Below, in pieces: positions 12,696 through 26,100 of a stretch of DNA of 64,000 nt. Source of the stretch: Undaria pinnatifida (Eukaryota; Sar; Phaeophyceae; Laminariales; Alariaceae); assembly GCA_012845835.1 (NCBI GenBank), contig JABAKD010000010.1, positions 1,134,501 to 1,198,500 on the forward strand, read 5' to 3'. The translations under genes were made by a program, and so were the position numbers. The notes under the pieces are model-generated. The model was given only the letters and a program-made list of their open reading frames with translations, had not been told where the DNA came from and did not search any database. Position 1 is the stretch's first letter. The number at the start of each line of letters is the position of its first letter.

Positions 12696-15600
12696 TCAAG
12701 ACGCACCAAGTAGCACGTTGCACTCTTGTCGGAAGGACTTTGCAAGTGCTGCTCGAAGCTCGTCATCGAAAATGTCCTGAAGGGCCAAGCGAGCGCGGGC
12801 AAGTCGGGAGAGGATTGCGAGAGGGTCGAGTTACTCAGGGCGGACATTTTTGCGACACGAAGAGCAAATGTAGCTGGCGGACCGCTCGTTCTATACATGA
12901 CGATGTTGTCAAGAAATACGTCTGACACTGCGCCAACTGGTAAAACTAAGAGCGATGGAAGACTGGCGGTCTACAACATGGACGAGAGGACAGCTGGTCA
13001 CGGACACACCCGCGTGCTTCCTCCAGGCACTTTGCTAAGTGAGGCTCAGCCTCGCCGCAACGTCCCTTGATCGACGCCACCACAGCCCATCCGTGACTAC
13101 AAAAGCCCAGCGAACGCCACCAAGCGATGCATTTGGCGTAGCTGTTTTACACCGGCGTACACCACAATGCAAGGCATACGCCAGTGGAAAACAAAACCTA
13201 AGTGTTTCCTACCTGCACCGTCCGGCAGGCCAGCTTTGCAATTCCCTCCTTGTTCATGCCAGTGTGGGCAGCAAGGTGTGCGTATTCCGTCGATAAGTCG
13301 GTGTCGAACACCCCGGGGTCGTCGGTATTCACGCTGAACGGGTACCTGTGTCGTGACGACGTACAATCATTAACCATTTAACGGATGGGCAACGCAGAAA
13401 AAAGATAGGTAAGAGTTTTAGGAACGTCTACGAGATAACATGTTACACGGTGACGAGACGCGTTGTCAACCTAAACCCTAGATTTGCGCGGCAAAAACCT
13501 GCGGCCGAGAACTCCACCTTTCTTACAACCAAGCACAGCTCAGCACGGACTCCCCCTCTCCCCACGGTGATAACCTTCGCTCCCCCCATCCCCTTCCCTC
13601 CAGGGTTACTCACCCTTCACTAATCCAGCCTTGTACGGTGGGATGCTCGCGGTGAGCAGACAAGGCCAGGGTGCGAAGGTTCGACGTCGGACACACCTCG
13701 ATGGGGATGTGCGGCACCAGAGAAAGTAACACCTCTCGCACTTCGTCGCTGAGGACGACTGCGTGTCCCAACCGTTCTGGCCGGAAGGCGATGACCTTCA
13801 GAAAATCGGGCCCGTCTGGAATTTCGCCGCAGTGCACCGTCACTTTGAGTCCGCCGCGTCGCGCCAACTCGAACGCTAGCCTGAGCTCAGGAGCACCCGT
13901 CAGGAGGCGAATAGGTGGTATTTCTTCTATGCGGCTGTACGATTTTCTTCTGTTATGTGCATTACTATTTTTTCGTCCTTTTCCTGAGAGAATGTCCTGT
14001 GACTCCGGAATAGGTTATGGCGATGAGTTAATGTGAGAACAACAACAACCACATGTGGGAGCGGGCGGTTTCGCACGAATTGAACAGTTCGGCGCGCCAA
14101 ATCGAGGGAAGGGCGGTTCGAGCCACACATATCCCCTCGGTGCAACCCGAGCCAAACGCGGTGCAACCTGAGCCAATGACCCTCAACACATGTTGATAAC
14201 CTGTGAATAGAGGAGCATCTGACAGTGGACTGCCCGTACATTCTTGCATCCTGACCTGAACTCTTCGAACGAGCCTTTCGTAGGATTGCCGCTGAAGTCC
14301 ATTCCAACCACGTACGTCCTCCACTCTTCTTCTCCGCGAAGTTGCACCGCAAGCTCGGCAACCTCCATCGCCTCTTCCACGCTTTTCCCCCGGTCCACAC
14401 TCAGGAGAAGCCGGGGGATGAGCGTGGGCAGGCCTTTGTATGTGTCCCCACCGTGGCAGGGTTTACAGGCGCTATCGCTAACCTTGCACGGTGCGCACGC
14501 CTGATCGGCCTCGAATTCCCGAAAAACTTGGAGCACGTTTTCGATGTACTCTCGTCGAGTAGTGCCGTCTGGTAATGGGCGCGGGGTCGTCCGGAGTTCG
14601 GCGTAGCGGACGTTGTGCCTTCTCATGTCTTCGAGCGCTTCCAGTGTAATCCTTCGCACTGCTTGAATGCCAGAGACTGCTCTGGTGGGGCGACGGGCGG
14701 ACAAGGGCAGAGGCAGAGGGTTGGGGTTCACAGCGGGTTAGTAGTACACTTTAAGGCCATCCGGTGTATGACATTTCGGGAGACAAGACCTAGGCAAATC
14801 AGCTTGACACGAAAAAAACGTTACACAGCTTTAGTATAGGATCATTTGTGCAGCAGTGAAAAATATAACTGCAATATTAATGGTATAGATGATACCACCT
14901 GCATAGGCTTGCCACGGGGTGGTCTTGAAAGCGTGCACACCACTATAGTTACACTGAGGGAAATATGAGTGGTGGCATCATTGTTTGATTGTGGACCGTG
15001 AAGTGGCAGCAACTACTCCATGGTGTGACAGACGATGTCATATTAATATCATACCTGGTACGTAGTTACGGGTGCGTTGTGAGTTTGGCTCGGCCCGCTG
15101 CAGTGGTAGAGTGTGGTAGAGTGGTAGAGCGAGTACTGTAGTACGAAGTAGCCGAGTGGAAAACTCACAAGCGAATGATCTCGAACAGTTTGAAGCAGTC
15201 TGATAAGGTCCGGTCGGCCCCCGGCGCCAGGGCCCTGTGTTGCTCCGGCGACATACTGATGCCGTTCGCGGCGGCGAGGTCCCGCACCGTCTCCGGCCTT
15301 ATGCATCCGTGTAGATGGGCGTGTAACTGTGTACAATACAATAGCCGATAAGGCGTGTTTGTATCAATAAGGTGTGTTTGCATCAGTAATGCGTGTTTGC
15401 AAGGGAACAACGCCGAAAGGGTGTTTGTTAGTCGCCGGTCTTGAGTCGTGCGCCGCTTCAAGTGAGCAAATTGTTTCAGGTGTGCTGTCTTAGATACGCT
15501 GCTGATTGGTTGATGAGCGTGTCAGCGGTGCTTCACGTCAGGATTCATGCCTGTTCTGGCTGCCAGGGCTATTGCCTAGCCGGCTACGAGGCAGTACAGG

Positions 15601-18600
15601 TGTTAGCTTATAATCTTGGGTCTCGATTTCGGAACTAGCCGATTGTCCGATTCGCCGATGTTCGTCATTCGTAGGCAGATGAAGGTATACCGGGAGTGTT
15701 CAGTGTTTAGCGCCAGTTGACGGGATACTGCACGCCCTCCGCGGCGAATAACGGCAGCGCAAAGCCCTGTATGCGTACAGCCCCATCACGCCACCTTCCC
15801 TCCTCCCCGTGCGCGTAGAACATAGATGCGATCACCCAATTTCGCCTACTAAGAACTAAGTGTACGTCGTACCAATTTAGTATTCAACCCAAAGCAAAAC
15901 GCGATGCAAGCAGTGCCCTCCCCATCAGCCCCGCACGCTACTGTACGACTAGGGTGTTTAACCGCAAAGTAAACTGAATTGTGCGAAAGAGAAGGCATTC
16001 TGCGGCGCATTAGGCCAGTGCTGAGGCCGGCTTGAGCATGTTCCGCCGTTTTGGCCGGTGCACCCGGGCGCTCGGTGAGTACTTCTACCACAAATAACAC
16101 AGCACCACATATAGTCCGTGCGGGACAATTATGTCCAGCAACGTTTCAGCTCATAACTTTGAAGTTCGACGAACTGCATGACCGGCGGGACGATGACACA
16201 CGATGACACAGGGCAGTCGTCATCACCAGGGCACGGTGAACAAATGTTGTTTTGACAAAAAAAAACACCCACGCTAGAGTTAAGCAAGTTAAGTTACAGC
16301 TTGTCAATGGCCAAAATCAGCTACTTACCACAAAACCATAAATGTCTCGCACGATTTCGTGTCCTTGAAAAACAGAGAGCCAACATACTTAGAGATACGC
16401 GAGAGAAAGCGTTTCCCCCTCTCTCTTTTTTAGTCCTATGGGTGTGCTTCCCGTGTAGATGCTCCTGCGTTCACGTCTCAATTCCGGTTTTGTTATTTTC
16501 TCGGCCAATTTTTGTTAAAAACAAAAACGGACAACAAGTACACCTAAGGCATTCCGAGATCCGTCTAAACCCGCCGTAGCAATGAAAGTGTTGGGAATAG
16601 AGTACCCCGATAGCAAAAATAATTTCATTTGTCCGGTTTTTCTTACGTATAGGCCAAAAAAAATCCAGGGGGAGAAAAAAAACCCAGCATCTTATTCATA
16701 GTGTTTTAGCAGTACTTTCAAATGTTCTACCAGACCTTGTCATCATCATGTATGAATAAAATTGACATTGTTGCTGCTGTTTTTGTTTGTTTTGTTTTCT
16801 GCATGGACCATACCTAAACCATAAAAAATGATAATACCCACAACTTCAATATTCCACCCACGGCGCAGCGCGATGCAAGCAGTGTCCCTTTGAGCAAGCC
16901 CCGTGCGCTATTGTGGGAGTTTGGTTTTGAACCGCAAACAAAGATGTCTCGCGCGAAAGGGGAGCAACCCCCCCCCCGCGTGCGCGCGCACCACAGCTGT
17001 GAGGCCTGTATGCGTACAACCCCTCCCCCCCCCCCTCCCCCCCCCCCTCCCAGCTTAGAACATAGTCGTACTAGAGAAATATTCTATCACGATATCATGC
17101 CTAACAGAAATAAATAAGTGTACGATCTTTCCGACACTTTTTTTCGGATCTTTATCCCCATTAGTGTTTTGTTGCCGTTGTTATATACACAAATTCCGCG
17201 CATAAGTGTCCGTGTAATTTAGCACCTACTGTATCATATGATACGGTGGTAGACTTGACCACGCATTTACGTTAGCACCTGCTTATTCCAGTCAAATAAC
17301 ATACACCCGCATTAATCATCAGAGCACACGTGGTAGCTGCTGCGCGACTCTAATTATATATTCACGCAAGAGCGAGGTAGGTGCATAGGTTGGTACTTGA
17401 ACGTTCTGATGTGCACCTGCTTCTGCTCAAAAATCACACAACAAGCACGCATCCAGCTCCTACTGCTAGTTCGTTGACGTCGAGCATAAAAACCGCACGC
17501 ACAGCAAAGCACATGGCGAAATCTGCCCTGCACAGCGGAGCAAAACACGTTGCATGTGCCGATCAGTGCGCGACAAAACAGCGAGCAAAAGCAGACAGAT
17601 TAGCTGAGAGATGCCATGCCGTCGAGCATCTACACAGCTCGCTGTGTTCTCCCTCAACATAAACCGAGGTACCGAAATCTTGCCAAGAAAAGTATACAAC
17701 CACAAGCAGCAGCTACGAGCAATGCACCTGGTGATGCGCGAACGATTTGCCTTCATGTGCAATATCAGTAATAGTAACATTCAACAACACCGCTCTTTCT
17801 CTACTTCCTTTCTCTTGCGCACGAATAATTTGATGCGTGCATTGCGACGTCCGGGTTGTTTTTACGGAGCATGGAGCTTTTGGCATTTGCAAGTCATCAG
17901 TTTACATCATATTTACGACCTCTGGTCTCTTCAGTCTTCATTCATACGTCGCACCAGGTACGAACACGTTTATTTTTGCCCCTTCCCGCTCCTTTTGCTC
18001 AAAATCTCAACATCACGTCCAGATCGTACATTGCATGAAAGAAATACCGCACTAGGTTGTCATCGGGCATCAAGCACAGCACAACAGTACAACCATCCCT
18101 GCACAACGCATCAAAGCACCCGCGTACGTACCGATCAGAGCGCAACAACGCAAGCAAGTAGAAATGGTTCGGGAGAGCTGGCGGATATGTATGTAGTCGT
18201 GAATTTCCAAGACAGGGTTGACGAAACATCATTGATTCCTCGAGCATGTAAAACTCGCTGAATTTTCCGCCAACGAATGGTACATCGAAACCTCTACGGC
18301 CAACATTACACAGTCATACAGCCACAAGCAGTAGCAGTTCGCGGGTGGACATTGCCGTGGACATCGCCGCGGACATCACCGCAGACATTCCCGCGGACGT
18401 TTCCGCGGACATTGCCGTGGACATCGCCGCGAACATGGCCGTGGACAATGCCGCGGGCATTGCCGCGGACATCGCCGCGGACATCGCCGCGGACATCGCC
18501 GCATACATTGCCGCATACATTGCCGTGCACATCGCGGTGAACATTGCCGCGACATTGCCGTGGACGTTGCCGCGGACGTTGCCGTGGACGTTGCCGTGAA

Positions 18601-19721
18601 CATGCCGCGGACGTTGCCGCGGACAGTGCCGTGAATATTGCCACGGACATTGCCGTGGACATTGCCGCGGACATTGCCGCGGACATTGCCATGGACATGA
18701 ATACGGCCGTGGACGTTGCCGCGTACATTGCCGCGTACATTGCCGCGTACATTGCCGCGGGCATGACCGTGGCAATCCGCGGCAATATCCGCGGATGACC
18801 ATAGCAGGCCGCGGCATGCCGCGGCAGTACCCGTGAAGCGCCGCGGCTCGCCGCGGCACTACCGCGGCTATCCGCGAAAAACTCAAAAGAATGTACAACC
18901 GTGTGACTCCCGGCCAATGCAGCATTGAGAATTGAGTCCCGATTGTGATGGGAAATGAAGCGAAAACGCGTTCTACGTAGGTGTGATATGCACCAGGTAC
19001 TGCTGAATTTTTGTTTGCCTCCCACGGCGTTTCCAGTACACCCAGCAGGCGCGCGCGGGGGGTTCCCCCCCCAGCCGGCGGCGGGGGGGGGTGACCTCGC
19101 TACACTCGGCGTTACTCGATTCGATTGAACCCAGTAACACTTGGCAGATGCTCACAAGTAGTACATGTGGCGAGCTCGTGTGGGAAGAAAAGTGAAGCAT
19201 TTTCGGGGGGAATGCTGGAAGTATAGCTAGTACTGCGGGTGCTGAGCACTGAGTACAGCAGCACCGGCATGTCAGTGTTCATACTGCTGCGCTGTAAATC
19301 GGGGTTGTGCCGATGCTGCCTCCCGATTGTACGGTATGTGGCGGTGTATAGCACATCCCCTCGGACGAGTTTCGTATGCCGATTTCTCGACGAGCGGTAG
19401 AGTCTAAACGCCGAACGACACGCCTACGGAAAGATCTAGACGACATCCTCCCAAAGCCGCCAACGTTGTTATTCGCGCCGCGCTGGTTTCGGAGAAAACC
19501 GGCTCAGCATTTCGTCCAAGGGGCGGGGTGTTAAAACTATCACCGGATTGTCATTGTATGGTATACTGCTGCCTGTCTGACTACCACCACTGCTGTGGTA
19601 CTGCGGGAACCCAGCAGTGGGAGTATCTATCGCATACCTGCTGCTCACTTTAACGTACCTCGACCTTCGGAACCATCGTGGTAAACTCTAGCAGTGGTGG
19701 CTTTTGCTGGGCATCCGCCAT
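12696..19721 (-). CDS. ADAL: Adenosine deaminase-like protein (ADAL/MAPDA type)
   Basis: A zinc-dependent deaminase of the adenosine/AMP deaminase superfamily; its closest resemblance is to cytosolic ADAL, which hydrolyses N6-methyl-AMP to IMP. Six exons on the minus strand (19721-19659, 15326-15169, 14681-14256, 13880-13614, 13345-13213, 12776-12696) give 375 aa; human ADAL is about 355. All junctions are GT-AG and in phase. Exon 1 encodes 21 residues ending VPKVE. Exon 2 opens with LHAHLHG, giving zinc ligands H23 and H25. RYAELRTTPR near 99-108 is the ADAL-type signature. HCGE (H232, E235), ERLGH (H255) and TDDPG (D313, D314) supply the remaining metal and catalytic positions. An insertion at 132-150 carries two CxxC pairs (C136/C139, C146/C149). 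Intron 1 is 4.3 kb. Classical ADA is the alternative, but the ELRTTPR motif favours ADAL. The gene looks intact. Confidence 0.92.
15327..19658. other. Intron 1 of the ADAL-like gene
   Basis: A 4.3-kb intron. It contains two related blocks in swapped order (15,760-15,870 resembles 17,000-17,125; 15,890-15,990 resembles 16,855-16,955, sharing GCGATGCAAGCAGTG), a C-rich run at 17,020-17,055, and the GC-rich minisatellite at 18,340-18,790. No separate gene was recognised. Confidence 0.7.
18340..18790. repeat. GC-rich minisatellite (GCCGCGGACATT units)
   Basis: About 35 imperfect 12-bp units of GCCGCGGACATT or GCCGTGGACATC type. The length is divisible by three, so four frames stay open and give Ala/Asp/Ile, Arg/Pro/Gln or Ala/Met repeat peptides, including a 239-residue frame on the minus strand. 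It lies inside intron 1 of the ADAL-like gene, so I read these frames as by-products. Confidence 0.85.
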
Positions 19722-20177
19722 CTTTTAGCTCGAGTGTTCACGGCCAGCGTTCAGTTCTTGAGGCTGTTGCAGCTGAGATGTAGCACGGCGGTGGGGGGGT
19801 GTTTTCGGGGCCGTGTTTTCGTGTTTGTATCTGGAGGTGTTTGCTTCGCAGGACACTACAAAAACACCTGTATGTAACACTCCTAGTAAAGGCCAAGGGC
19901 TGTAAGCCGAGGAGAGAATCACAGGGACGGATCCCCGCCTTTGTCTGCGTAGTTGGCATTCTGTATCTCCAGTGGCGTAAACCAGGAGGACTATCGTCGG
20001 CCTACCTTCTTCTCTGCTACGACTCGCACAACGCGCGGAGGGGTTTCAATTTCAAGCAAAGTGCGTTCGGAAAACGGGGACGGCAAAACTTTCAAAAAGA
20101 CCAGGCGAGAGGGAGAGGCAACCACGAGACAACCCCTACTTCCGCGCACCGTGCCGACGAGGGCTCGTCCGACCACC
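19722..20177. promoter_or_regulatory. Divergent intergenic region, likely bidirectional promoter
   Basis: 456 bases separate the start codon of the ADAL-like gene (-) from the start codon of the gene at 20,178 (+), so both 5' flanks must lie here. No TATA box is obvious. The assignment rests on gene layout only. Confidence 0.5.
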
Positions 20178-23100
20178 ATGGACCAAAAGAACCAAGTCAC
20201 GAACAACACCTCATCCCTCATCCTAGATGACTCCCCAAGTCTCGACTGGGTCCTCGCCAGGGCGTCAAGACTTTTTCCGAAAGAGGGAGACATTTCCAAG
20301 ACGTCTCTGGTTTTCTACCAGTCTCCTGCGAACTTCTATGCGGGGTCGGCTGTCACCCAGTCTGGGTTCGGGCTCTCGAGAGTGGGCAGGACGAGGGAGT
20401 CCTCAATCTGCATGCGAGATGTCGCGGCCCCTGGCATGCTGAAGTTCCTGTCTGAGGATAAAGGGCTGGAGCTCCACAAGGACTTGACTCACGACATGAT
20501 GGGTCGGACTACTCTGCATGGTGAGCATTGGCGACGTTGCGCTTGGGGTGCATTCCGATGTTGGGTGCTCGAGTATGTACCCACGAGATAGATGTGTGTG
20601 ATACCTGGTATGCATGTACAGGAGCAGTAACAGCAGTAAAATAATGTGGTACTGCAAGTTCTGCCGTAGGCTACTGCTGTACGTATACCGTACAGCGTAC
20701 ACCAGTAGCAGCGGTGGTGCGATAGGGCGACAAACGAGAGGATCCCAATCACCCAAAGCGTTGCTGCGAGTGGTTGTTCCAGTAACTAACGTTCGTAGTT
20801 TCTGTACGTGTAGGCCTAGTCTAATATGTACGAGCTCGACTTTTAGTATTCACGACCAGCAGCCCAGCAGCCCAGCAGCAGCAGCAGCAGCCGTGACAGC
20901 AGCAGCAGCAACAGCGGGTGCGTCTGCGCGCGTGTATTACTACAATTATATCCACCCGTAAAAAAGGTAGCTTATCTTATGACGCCATTTTGAACGAATG
21001 AATGCAATTGTTGTCGTTTTTTTACATATGATCACGGGAGCATCCGGCATCCGATCGTGATGAACCCGGCCAGCATTTTCTTACTGCAAAAACTATACAA
21101 TTGTCAAGTAAAACTCACAGGAAAATGAGGATAATGCGTGCCAAATATTGGCTTTCCCAGGCCAGCTCACCACCTCGCAACAACAAACAGCGCAACAACA
21201 GTATAGGAGCAGCAGGCAGGGCATTTCGCGTTTCGCCGCTGCAGATTGTGCACGGCGTCATATCGATTCATCATATTCGCACATATTGGGAGTCAGTTTT
21301 TGAGGCTTGATTTCGGACATTTTTTTTTCAGACAGTTTCGCAATTTCAGTCTCGATTATCGACAGAGCCGGCGGTTCCGAAATTGACAATTTCGGGCATT
21401 TCCGGAACTGCTGACTGTTTCGTTTATCGAGATTTTTGTACGCGCTTTTTCGCGCGTTTCAATTTTTTGCGGATTCGCCAGTATATTACAACCTGGCACC
21501 TGGTATGTTGGATGCCCTCGTGCTCTCGTGAATTGTGCAGATACCCGGAAGAAGTTTTACATGGAAGATGCAAGCCACACGTACAGAAAGTACAAAGACA
21601 TTCGGGACAAGTGCGTGCTCTACAACAAGGACTGGGAACAGTGAGTACTTCGTAATGTGGACTTTTTTATGTATTGAATTGTTGTACATATGTAAGTACC
21701 TGGTTGTATAATACTGCTGTACGATTATTCTTGTGTTTATGTGTACGTAATTATGTACTTTGTCTGTTTTTGTTCGTAATTTCCAGTAGTTGTGCACCGT
21801 TTCAGGAGATGCAAATTGGTGGTACGAACGAGCACGTAATAAGGCAGCCCGCAATTCCTGCAGTAAAAAACCACCTCTTCTATGCCGTTGCTAAGGTCCG
21901 AAACTCTCACCCGAAATTTTGTTTTTTTACAACATCTGTTTTCGACCCGAAGAACGACCGAATCGGGCTCGCTTTTTTCGAAATGCCCGTTGCATTTTGG
22001 TGAGAGGCAGCTATCTCGCTCTTCTTGTGTGTCTTGTTTCACAGAAGTTTACATCACTAAGGAGCCGCCACAATCAAGTGCGTGGTCGCTCCAGCCACTC
22101 TGGAGTGGAAAAACTCCAAGGAAAAAAATAAAACGAACCAAAACTGGTGTATAATATATGTTTGAACAAATGAAAAATGCACTTCAGCTGTGACATCGAC
22201 CAAAAAAAGGGATTTTTTTATCAAAACCCCGCTTTGCAAGCTGCGTGTGATACACACACGATATATGCGGCCGTGTGGGCTCTTTCTTTTCTCTTTTCCG
22301 GGATGAAATTTGGCTGGTGTTGTCATTTTTTCGGGCATGTGACTCAGCAAATGATTTATGGAGTTTTCGGGCCGTTTCACTATAATAACAGTTTTTTCTT
22401 TTCTTTTTTTCTTTTCTTGTATAATATGAGAGTAAGTGGGTTCCGACTTCCGGGACTCGTGTTGATTCCGACTTTTGTGTCGACTTGGTACGCACGACGT
22501 ACTGGTTATCTTGGTATGCGCTGCTGGCTGTACATGCATATTTATAAAATAGCCGTAAATAATCGGCAAACAACGAGATTGCGATTGATAATGGATTCCT
22601 CTCGGAATGGCTGTGGCCTCTGGCTCTTTGCACTTTTGAGAGAAGCGGGCATTTTTTTATCGGCGTTGCCTGGACAACACATTAATTTGTAGAAAAAAGA
22701 ACAGGAAGCGTTCCAGGATTTTCGCACACGTTCTCGTTTTTTTTTTTTTCCCCCCCCTCTGGATATAGCCTGCTGTCGATGCACAGCAGTATCGAGATTT
22801 TCACATTTTTTTGTTGCACCCAAGTGCCCTCTGCGGACACGCCACCACGAGCGCTACACGTGCGAAGCCCGTCGTGTAAATGCGATAACATGGATGCCCT
22901 CGTCGAAGAAATATCAGTTGTATGATCCTTTTCTAATGAGTCTAATTAACTCAATTCTTTGGATCATGTGAGATACTCTATTCAAATGGCCTACGTTCAG
23001 CCTTGTTTGCGGCGGCTGACAAATCACCACAGACGAGACACTTGGTATTGTTTTACCCACGCTCAATTCACCATGTTCACAAGACAAAGGTCTATCTGAT

Positions 23101-26100
23101 CCCTATTCCCTCCTGGTATCTTACTCGCAGCGTCGGTTCGCCCTTTGTCCCCTTTGTTTGGTGTTTTATCTTGTTGGGGGTGCGTTCTCGCCGCCACAGC
23201 ATCAACAAGCAGCAAGCACAGCAGTAGCGGGACACCTTTTTATTTATAAGAAACATATGTAGTGTCCCAAGCTGGGTTTCCTAGTTGGGAGGCGGCGCGT
23301 TTTACAATTAGTTCAGTACGACGGCCGTCGGATTTCTTGTATTCCTGTTAAAAATATCAGCCTGCCCTTCTTAATAACCTGTTCATTATCAGGTGTCGTG
23401 TAATGTATCGACTGTATCGAGGCAAGTACCAAAGCAAGTTGTTGTTGTTGCTGTTGTCGTCGTAGCTCTTGCCGCATGTTCTGTTGGCTTGTTTTTCTCT
23501 CTCGCATTCAGATGCAAACTTATGCAAGCGCAGCTTTATAATGTAGTGACCAGCTACACACTCCACCAGCTGCATCTACTGCATCTATTCGTGCCCTCCC
23601 CGGCCAGGGATTGCCACCATCAAGCGTTTTGTGGGCGCGCGGCTGCTGCAGCAGCATCGGCCTACTACACAACTGGCGTGGCATAATCCAATTAGATATT
23701 ATAGCAACATCAGCGCATGATACTGCGCATCTGGCGTGACATCATCCAATTAGATACTTTCATGTCACGCTGGATCGATCGTTGATTGGTCCAGCACCAC
23801 AAATTCTACTATAGGCAACGCCATTTAGAAATTGCCTCTGCCGCACGGATTCCTCCGTTCACCGAGTCGAGTACGCCTGCAAAGTTGCTGAAACGTCTAA
23901 ATCGATATTGTTGTGGCCAAAATGGCATTCTTCGAAGTATGACTAGCGTGCTTTGATATTCATATATACAGTGGTATCATTTTTCACTTTCCCGGGATAT
24001 TTCGGACCAGGAAAGTTGCTGAGCTTCTCATCCGTACTTGTACCAGGTGTACGTCTAGCATATCGTTTCAGAGTGCAATATCTTTTAGATATACGTATAA
24101 GTGGAACACTACACTGAATCTTCTGCTTCCTATTCGTAGTCCACCAACGTTAATCGTGGACGTTATTGGGATAGCAATAGCAATTACCTCCTTTACAGGA
24201 ACATGACTTGCCAAAGCACCTCAACCGCGAAGATGTTGAAACGCCCTATATCCATCTAATGCATGCGTCAGATGTTACCTAGTACCAGGTATTAGTAACA
24301 GTATATGTGACGTAGTATTATCAATAGTATTTGTGACATAGTACTAGTATTTGTGACAGTAGTACTAGTATTCGTGACGTAGTATTAGTACATGTGGCGT
24401 AGTATTAGTGTATCAACTACGTAGACCAAGGTGCCGATAAAATGCAGATGGAAGGATTTTGTCAGGCGCATATTTCTCTTGGCATACATTGCCTTGACTG
24501 TGAGAAGCTGAGAGCGGTCTACAGCAGTATACTTGTAGTTGGGTTAGTTGCAACGGGGGAATTGGGCAAGTTGGCCGCTCTCGAAAGTTAAAGAATGCTG
24601 GCTGGCTTCGCATCACACGTCGCACAAGCCGCTGGCTTACAGGTAACACCAGCTCTGCTCTGGGCGTATGCCTGCTTCGTTTTTACAGGGTGGCGCTCTT
24701 GATCCTCACCGCGCTTGCTTGTGTAGCGTTGTTGAGATTTAACCACCGACTTCCTGCTCCCTTTTGATGTTTTTGTTTCTTTCGCATCCCGACGTGGAGT
24801 GTGGACGCTGTACCCTGTGCATAGAGCTTTGACGTCGCACGTTTATTAGAAGTGCCTTGCCTCGCTTTTATTTTTGTAAACGGACGCAGAAAGTCATGAA
24901 GCGAAAGGAGATGCTTTCTATGCGCAGCATTGTTACCTCATATGAAGGGGGAACCCGCAAACTGCATAACAGTAACAGACGCGTATGAAAATACGTGGAA
25001 GTGTGGTGAGCTAAAGCTTTATTTTTCCCCATCCGCCGGAGGATAAAAAAAAGAAAAAAAAAAGTAACAGTATGTAAGTGCTGTATAATCCCACGGTCGA
25101 CGATTCTTGTTGCAAAGTCGACGAAAAAAAGCTGGCTTCGCGCTCGTGTGTCTCTATTTTGACGGCTGGATAACGGATCATGACTACCTGGTAGGTTAGA
25201 AGGAAAAGGTGGTCGAGGGGTCATGGCCTAAATTAACACTCTGTTGTTGCTCGTGTACTTCGTATCAACATATTAATGGCATACGAGTGGGGCGAGAGCT
25301 TCGCCCGGAAGACCTCGAGTTATATCATGGCGCCGTCGAAAACCCGGCCGCAGCAGTGGCACTGTTTTTGGTTGTCTTTTATCGTTGTTCGATACTGCTG
25401 TTGCTCTTGTTGCCTGATGTGTTTAAATTGGCGACTTTAGTCCGTGTTTCTTCTTCGTCGCTCTGTCAATACGAGACGACTTTGAAGATTCCGGAAATCC
25501 GATCAGGGGTAGGTAGCAGGTGCTCCGCTCTCCCTTCTGCCATTTTTTTGTAGCCGTGCATATTAAAAATGTGCGCTGTGTAAGCTAAAAGTATGGGCGC
25601 GGTGGAATGTTTCGTCCCTCAGGAATTTTTGTTGGTGCCTCGCGACACCAGCAGTTGTGTCGGCGCACATGTTGACACGTTTTCGGCGTGTTTGGCTCTC
25701 TACCTCTTTCCCACCGCAGGGTCAAGCCCGAAAGCGGCGTCTTCCAGACGGAGCAAGAGATGTCCGACGTGCTGCAGGCTCTCGTCGAGGCCATCTGGGA
25801 GAGGGAGGAAGAAGAACACGGGCGCAAGAAAAGGGTAGAAGGCGATAGTCCCCGCACAGACACCGCCGCGATCAATGATGATCCTTCTATTGACGTCACC
25901 TCCCCCGTGCACAACGGCCACAATGGCTATGGTGAAGACCTCGGCCCGGTGATGACGCCTGGGGCGAGCTCGGCGGGGGGCGGCACACCCAGCCGTGAGC
26001 GGAAAGATGAAACGATTTACGCCAAGAAGATGCCTTGCGACTGGCTCCCGCAATACTTCCTGAGCTGGATCTTCTGGGGCCCGTTGAGCAGCAACCCAGA

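Larger units (their letters stand above)
21641..25719. other. Intron 2 of the gene at 20.2-26.8 kb
   Basis: A 4.1-kb intron with GTGAGT donor and CCACCGCAG acceptor. It contains a direct repeat around 23,665-23,765 (CCAATTAGATA twice), a degenerate array at 24,290-24,415 and one A-tailed retroposon-like copy. Several AG sites were tested as extra exons, and all hit stops at once in the required phase. Confidence 0.55.

Noticed and set aside
17611-18261. 216-codon open frame on the plus strand
   Set aside because: Sits within ADAL intron 1, has no recognised motif, and has mixed low-quality composition.
18306-19025. 239-codon open frame on the minus strand
   Set aside because: Almost wholly made of the 12-bp minisatellite plus flank, and it lies inside an intron of the ADAL-like gene. 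Several other frames are equally open.
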